Shown here: piece by piece, positions 61,847-64,000 of the stretch
How the letters are laid out: every line of letters starts with the position of its first letter
Position numbering within the stretch: the first letter of the stretch is position 1
Source of the DNA: Bifidobacterium callitrichidarum
GTDB taxonomy: Bacteria > Actinomycetota > Actinomycetes > Actinomycetales > Bifidobacteriaceae
DNA length: 64,000 nt
Assembly (NCBI RefSeq): GCF_003129905.1
Contig: NZ_QFFM01000013.1
Location: forward strand, 1 to 64,000
Direction of reading: 5' to 3'
Position numbers and translations under genes: made by a program
Notes under the pieces: generated by a model
Seen by the model: only the letters and a program-made list of their open reading frames with translations
The model's database searches: none
What the model was told of the DNA's origin: nothing

Positions 61847-62467
61847 ATGCCAAACAACGTTGTTACCTTGCGCGCAACAGAGCCAAGTGATTATCCCTAT
61901 CTTGAAGCCTGGTGGAACGACGTGTCCGTCGCGGACGGATGCCGTGCCACATTGGACGATCTTCCCCGCGAACGGGTGGACGCATTGTTCCACGGCTGGA
62001 GCGACATCAACGACGAGCATCGCTTCGGACGCACCGTGCTCGACCCGGGCGGCATGCCCATCGGCCATATCGCCGCATGGGACTGCGAAGATCCGGACCG
62101 CGACGCCACAATGGGCATTCTCATCGGACCGTACTTCCAGGGCCTCGGCTACGGCAATCAGGCCATGAAACTCGGCATCCGCATCGCCGCCGACCAGCTC
62201 AAGGCCAAAACCATCACCGTGAAGGTGTGGTCATTCAACCTGCGTGCGCGGCATATGTACGAATCACTGGGATTCAAGGAGGTGGACCGCACAGCCAAGG
62301 CCGTGGAGCGCAACGGCACCTCGTTCGACGAAGTGGTGTACCGCGCGCCGATCGACGTACTGCTGGAGCGTATCGCCGCCGAGCAGACGGAACGCACCGA
62401 AGGCGAGGAGATGGAACGTCAGCGTTTCGCCGCGCAACGTCCGGGAGACAAGCTGCCGTTGCGGTGA
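61847..62467 (+). CDS. GNAT family N-acetyltransferase (RimJ/RimL-like)
   Basis: A 206-residue acetyltransferase. VVTLRATEPSDYPYLEAWWND at the start and MGILIGPYFQGLGYGNQAMKL (acetyl-CoA pocket, near 87-108) place it in the RimJ/RimL or spermidine-acetyltransferase branch. VWSFNLRARHMYESLGFKEVDR completes the fold. About 40 charged residues at the C-terminus extend beyond the domain. AAAGGGG lies about 7 nt before the ATG. Substrate unknown. A hairpin follows at 62474-62499. Confidence 0.88.
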   Translation: MPNNVVTLRATEPSDYPYLEAWWNDVSVADGCRATLDDLPRERVDALFHGWSDINDEHRFGRTVLDPGGMPIGHIAAWDCEDPDRDATMGILIGPYFQGLGYGNQAMKLGIRIAADQLKAKTITVKVWSFNLRARHMYESLGFKEVDRTAKAVERNGTSFDEVVYRAPIDVLLERIAAEQTERTEGEEMERQRFAAQRPGDKLPLR

Positions 62468-62473
62468 TGTATT

Positions 62474-62499
62474 CGGTATCAGCCTCACGGCTGATACCG
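62474..62499 (+). terminator. Terminator after the GNAT gene
   Basis: CGGTATCAGCC-tcac-GGCTGATACCG, a perfect 11-bp stem 6 nt beyond the stop, followed by TATCC. Confidence 0.65.
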
Positions 62500-62528
62500 T
62501 ATCCCCCGCAGGCTTTCGCCTGCTGACT

Positions 62529-62678
62529 ACTACCCTTCAGTCGGCTTCGCCATCAGCTCGTCCAGCAATTAATGACGGGCTATGCCCGCACTTTGTTAGC
62601 TCGACTGTCGTCTCGCACATCGCCTACAAACAGCTCTGCTGTTTGCTTCACGGCAATGTCCCACAGAGGGGAGCCAAG
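62529..62678 (-). repeat. Interrupted double-palindrome repeat
   Basis: 62529-62559 (ACTACCCTTCAGTCGGCTTC...CAGCTC) and 62665-62678 (AGAGGGGAGCCAAG) are the two ends of one repeat unit, which is normally ~49 bp. About 105 bp of other sequence lies between them. The insert contains GCGGGC-type and CAGC/GCTG hairpins and no gene. Confidence 0.6.
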
Positions 62679-63332
62679 CTAAAGCTGCGGGGCGGTGCGG
62701 AAGTCGCGGAGGGTGCCGTCGGCGATGCGGGTGATTTCGGGCCAGTCGGTGGCCGAGGAGTCGTCGTACATGGCCCAGACCCGCATGCCGGCGGACTTGG
62801 CCGAGCGGATGCCGGCCAGCAGGTCCTCGAACACGGTGCAGTCGGCCGGCGCCGCGCCAAGACGCGAGGCGGCCAGCAGATAGACGTCCGGCTGATCCTT
62901 GCCCACGCCATGTGCGTCGTCCACGGAGACGATGGTGTCGAAGAGGTCGCGCATACTGAGATGGCCGAGCGCGGCCTCGCGCAATTCCGGCAACAGGGTG
63001 GTGGCCACACCGAGCTTCACGCCGGCGGCTTTGAGCTCATGCAGGTATTCGATTGCCCCGGGCTTGGCTTTGACGGTGGTGGCGTAGGCTTCACGGGCCA
63101 TCTCATTCCATTCGGCCATCAGCGCCTCGGGCGTGTCCTTGAGGCCGAACCGGTCGATGGTGTATTCGGCGATCTGCCGGAATTGCATCGAGGCCACGGT
63201 GGCCATGTAATCGTCCGGTACGGCGAGGCCTCGCTTACCAAGGAAGTCGATGTCGATCTGGTTCCAGACGCCCATCGAGTCGAGCAGCGTGCCATCGAGA
63301 TCGAAGATGGCGGCTTTGGTGTGCTGGACCAT
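62679..63332 (-). CDS. HAD superfamily phosphatase (beta-phosphoglucomutase-like)
   Basis: A 217-residue cytosolic hydrolase. Motif I is AIFDLDGTLLDSM (Asp10, Asp12), with an alpha-helical cap (about 18-85). Motif II is GVATTLLPE, and motif III/IV is KDQPDVYLLAASRLG...CTVFEDLLAGIRSAKSAGMRV. This is the subclass of sugar phosphatases and beta-phosphoglucomutases; a nucleophile plus cap of this type most often acts on small sugar phosphates. It is 81 nt downstream of recN on the same strand, with a fragment of the palindromic repeat between. Confidence 0.88.
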   Translation of the reverse strand: MVQHTKAAIFDLDGTLLDSMGVWNQIDIDFLGKRGLAVPDDYMATVASMQFRQIAEYTIDRFGLKDTPEALMAEWNEMAREAYATTVKAKPGAIEYLHELKAAGVKLGVATTLLPELREAALGHLSMRDLFDTIVSVDDAHGVGKDQPDVYLLAASRLGAAPADCTVFEDLLAGIRSAKSAGMRVWAMYDDSSATDWPEITRIADGTLRDFRTAPQL

Positions 63333-63413
63333 TGCAAAATCCTTCCCTCTGACTTCCCTCAGACAGGGGAGCCGAGATTACATCCCGTTAATCATGATGC
63401 ATCTGAACCGGAA

Positions 63414-64000
63414 TCATAACGTTGACGAGGAGAGCAGTTCGCGGGCGTGGTCGAGGGATGCCTCGGATTCACTGCCAGAGAGCATGCGGGCCACCTCGTG
63501 CACGCGCGCGTCGTCCTGCACTTCGGCCACGGTGGTGACGACGCCCACCGCATCGTCGTCCGCATCCGGCGGCTCCTTGGTCACCACGAACTGCGCGTCC
63601 GCCCAGGAAGCCACCTGTGCCAGGTGCGTGACGACGATGACCTGCGAGGTGCGGGCCAGCCGGGCGAGACGACGGCCGAGCTCCGCGGCCGCCTTGCCGC
63701 CCACGCCGGCGTCGACCTCGTCGAAGATGAACGTCATATCGGACGGTGCGGCATCGGCGGATCCGGCATTGTCACCGGCATCACCAGCTTCGGAAGCGGG
63801 CTGGCGACTCTCCCCCGCACCGCCATCCGCACCGGCGTGCATATCCGCGGCGGACAGCTCCAAAGCAAGCATCAGTCGGCTCAGCTCACCGCCGGATGCG
63901 CTCTTGCCCATCGGCAGTTGCGGCGATCCCTCGTATGGGGTGAACAGGAATGCGATGTCGTCTCCGCCGTTCTGGTCGAGCCCGCGCTCCCCCGCCGCGC
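63414..64000 (-). CDS. recN: DNA repair protein RecN (partial, N-terminus outside window)
   Basis: SMC-like ATPase of recombinational repair. Only the C-terminal ~195 residues are in the window. They include FLFTPYEGSPQLPMGKSASGGELSRLMLAL (ABC signature), the Walker B/D-loop FIFDEVDAGVGGKAAAELGRRLA, and VIVVTHLAQVASWADAQFVV (switch His). Between signature and Walker B there is an extra ~40-residue Ala/Gly/Asp/Ser-rich insertion (from about AADMHAGADGG) that ordinary RecN proteins lack. A second low-complexity stretch (EPPDADDDAVG) follows. recN is commonly SOS-controlled, but its promoter lies outside. Confidence 0.95.
   Translation of the reverse strand, partial: AAGERGLDQNGGDDIAFLFTPYEGSPQLPMGKSASGGELSRLMLALELSAADMHAGADGGAGESRQPASEAGDAGDNAGSADAAPSDMTFIFDEVDAGVGGKAAAELGRRLARLARTSQVIVVTHLAQVASWADAQFVVTKEPPDADDDAVGVVTTVAEVQDDARVHEVARMLSGSESEASLDHARELLSSSTL

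Overview
The window is chromosomal DNA of a high-G+C actinobacterium, very probably a Bifidobacterium. The evidence is the combination of two WhiB proteins, a CarD regulator, DUF501 and UPF0182 proteins, a DUF5719/GT2/WhiB2 neighbourhood, a PdtaS-type kinase, actinobacterial S1 and Mfd proteins, and LacI-type operators in front of central carbon genes. The species cannot be fixed from the sequence alone. Most of the DNA is core genome. There is no prophage, plasmid segment, rRNA operon, CRISPR array or intact insertion sequence. One tRNA gene, tRNA-Leu(UAA), is present.

Layout. 1-6 kb: partial TerC-like protein, uvrB, coaE, rpsA and folD, all on the minus strand. 6-9.4 kb: zinc uptake genes znuA-znuC-znuB with a Zur-like box. 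9.4-13.1 kb: ispF and carD (minus), then the glycogen branching enzyme glgB (plus). 13.1-17.2 kb: an OmpR-type two-component pair, an SOS-boxed UmuD'-like S24 protein, ComF and a phosphomannomutase-like HAD protein. 17.2-29.1 kb: an envelope and regulation block with a degenerate zincin, DUF5719, a large membrane glycosyltransferase, WhiB2, an LCP protein, an EccC-like FtsK/SpoIIIE ATPase, WhiB1 and a PdtaS-like kinase. 29.2-36.1 kb: a beta-lactamase-fold pair, hemolysin III, greA, an FKBP prolyl isomerase, sdaA and a small membrane protein. 36.2-41.2 kb: tRNA-Leu, ppx, DUF501, divIC, eno and an aldo-keto reductase. 41.2-51 kb: a zinc-ribbon membrane protein, mfd, pth, a GNAT and UPF0182. 51-58.6 kb: NagZ-like GH3, nadD, a coupled unknown gene, proA, glyA and thrC. 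58.7-64 kb: a GntR(YtrA)-ABC-2 operon, a second GNAT, a HAD phosphatase and the C-terminal part of recN.

How genes work together. znuA, znuC and znuB form one zinc importer. proA, the unknown gene and nadD overlap by 4 nt and are translationally coupled. pth and mfd overlap by 11 nt. The three-gene ABC-2 transporter lies downstream of its own GntR repressor, whose promoter carries inverted repeats. WhiB2, GT2, DUF5719 and the zincin homologue keep a gene order I recall from other actinobacteria and probably serve envelope biogenesis. uvrB, recN, mfd and the S24 gene give the window a DNA-damage theme. The S24 gene carries a perfect SOS box and uvrB an imperfect one.

Non-coding structure. The most distinctive feature is a dispersed family of about 48-bp double palindromes (GGCTCCCCT...AGGGGAGCTG...CGACTGAGGGG) found at about ten intergenic sites. 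One copy sits inside a complete 123-bp MITE-like element with near-perfect 26-bp terminal inverted repeats and an 8-bp target duplication. Other copies form a roughly 180-bp inverted pair, a nested cluster and an interrupted unit. The strongest leads for something undescribed are this MITE and palindrome family, the SOS-controlled UmuD'-like protein that lacks the cleavable arm and carries an in-frame insertion, the active/inactive beta-lactamase-fold pair, and the orphan EccC-like ATPase.
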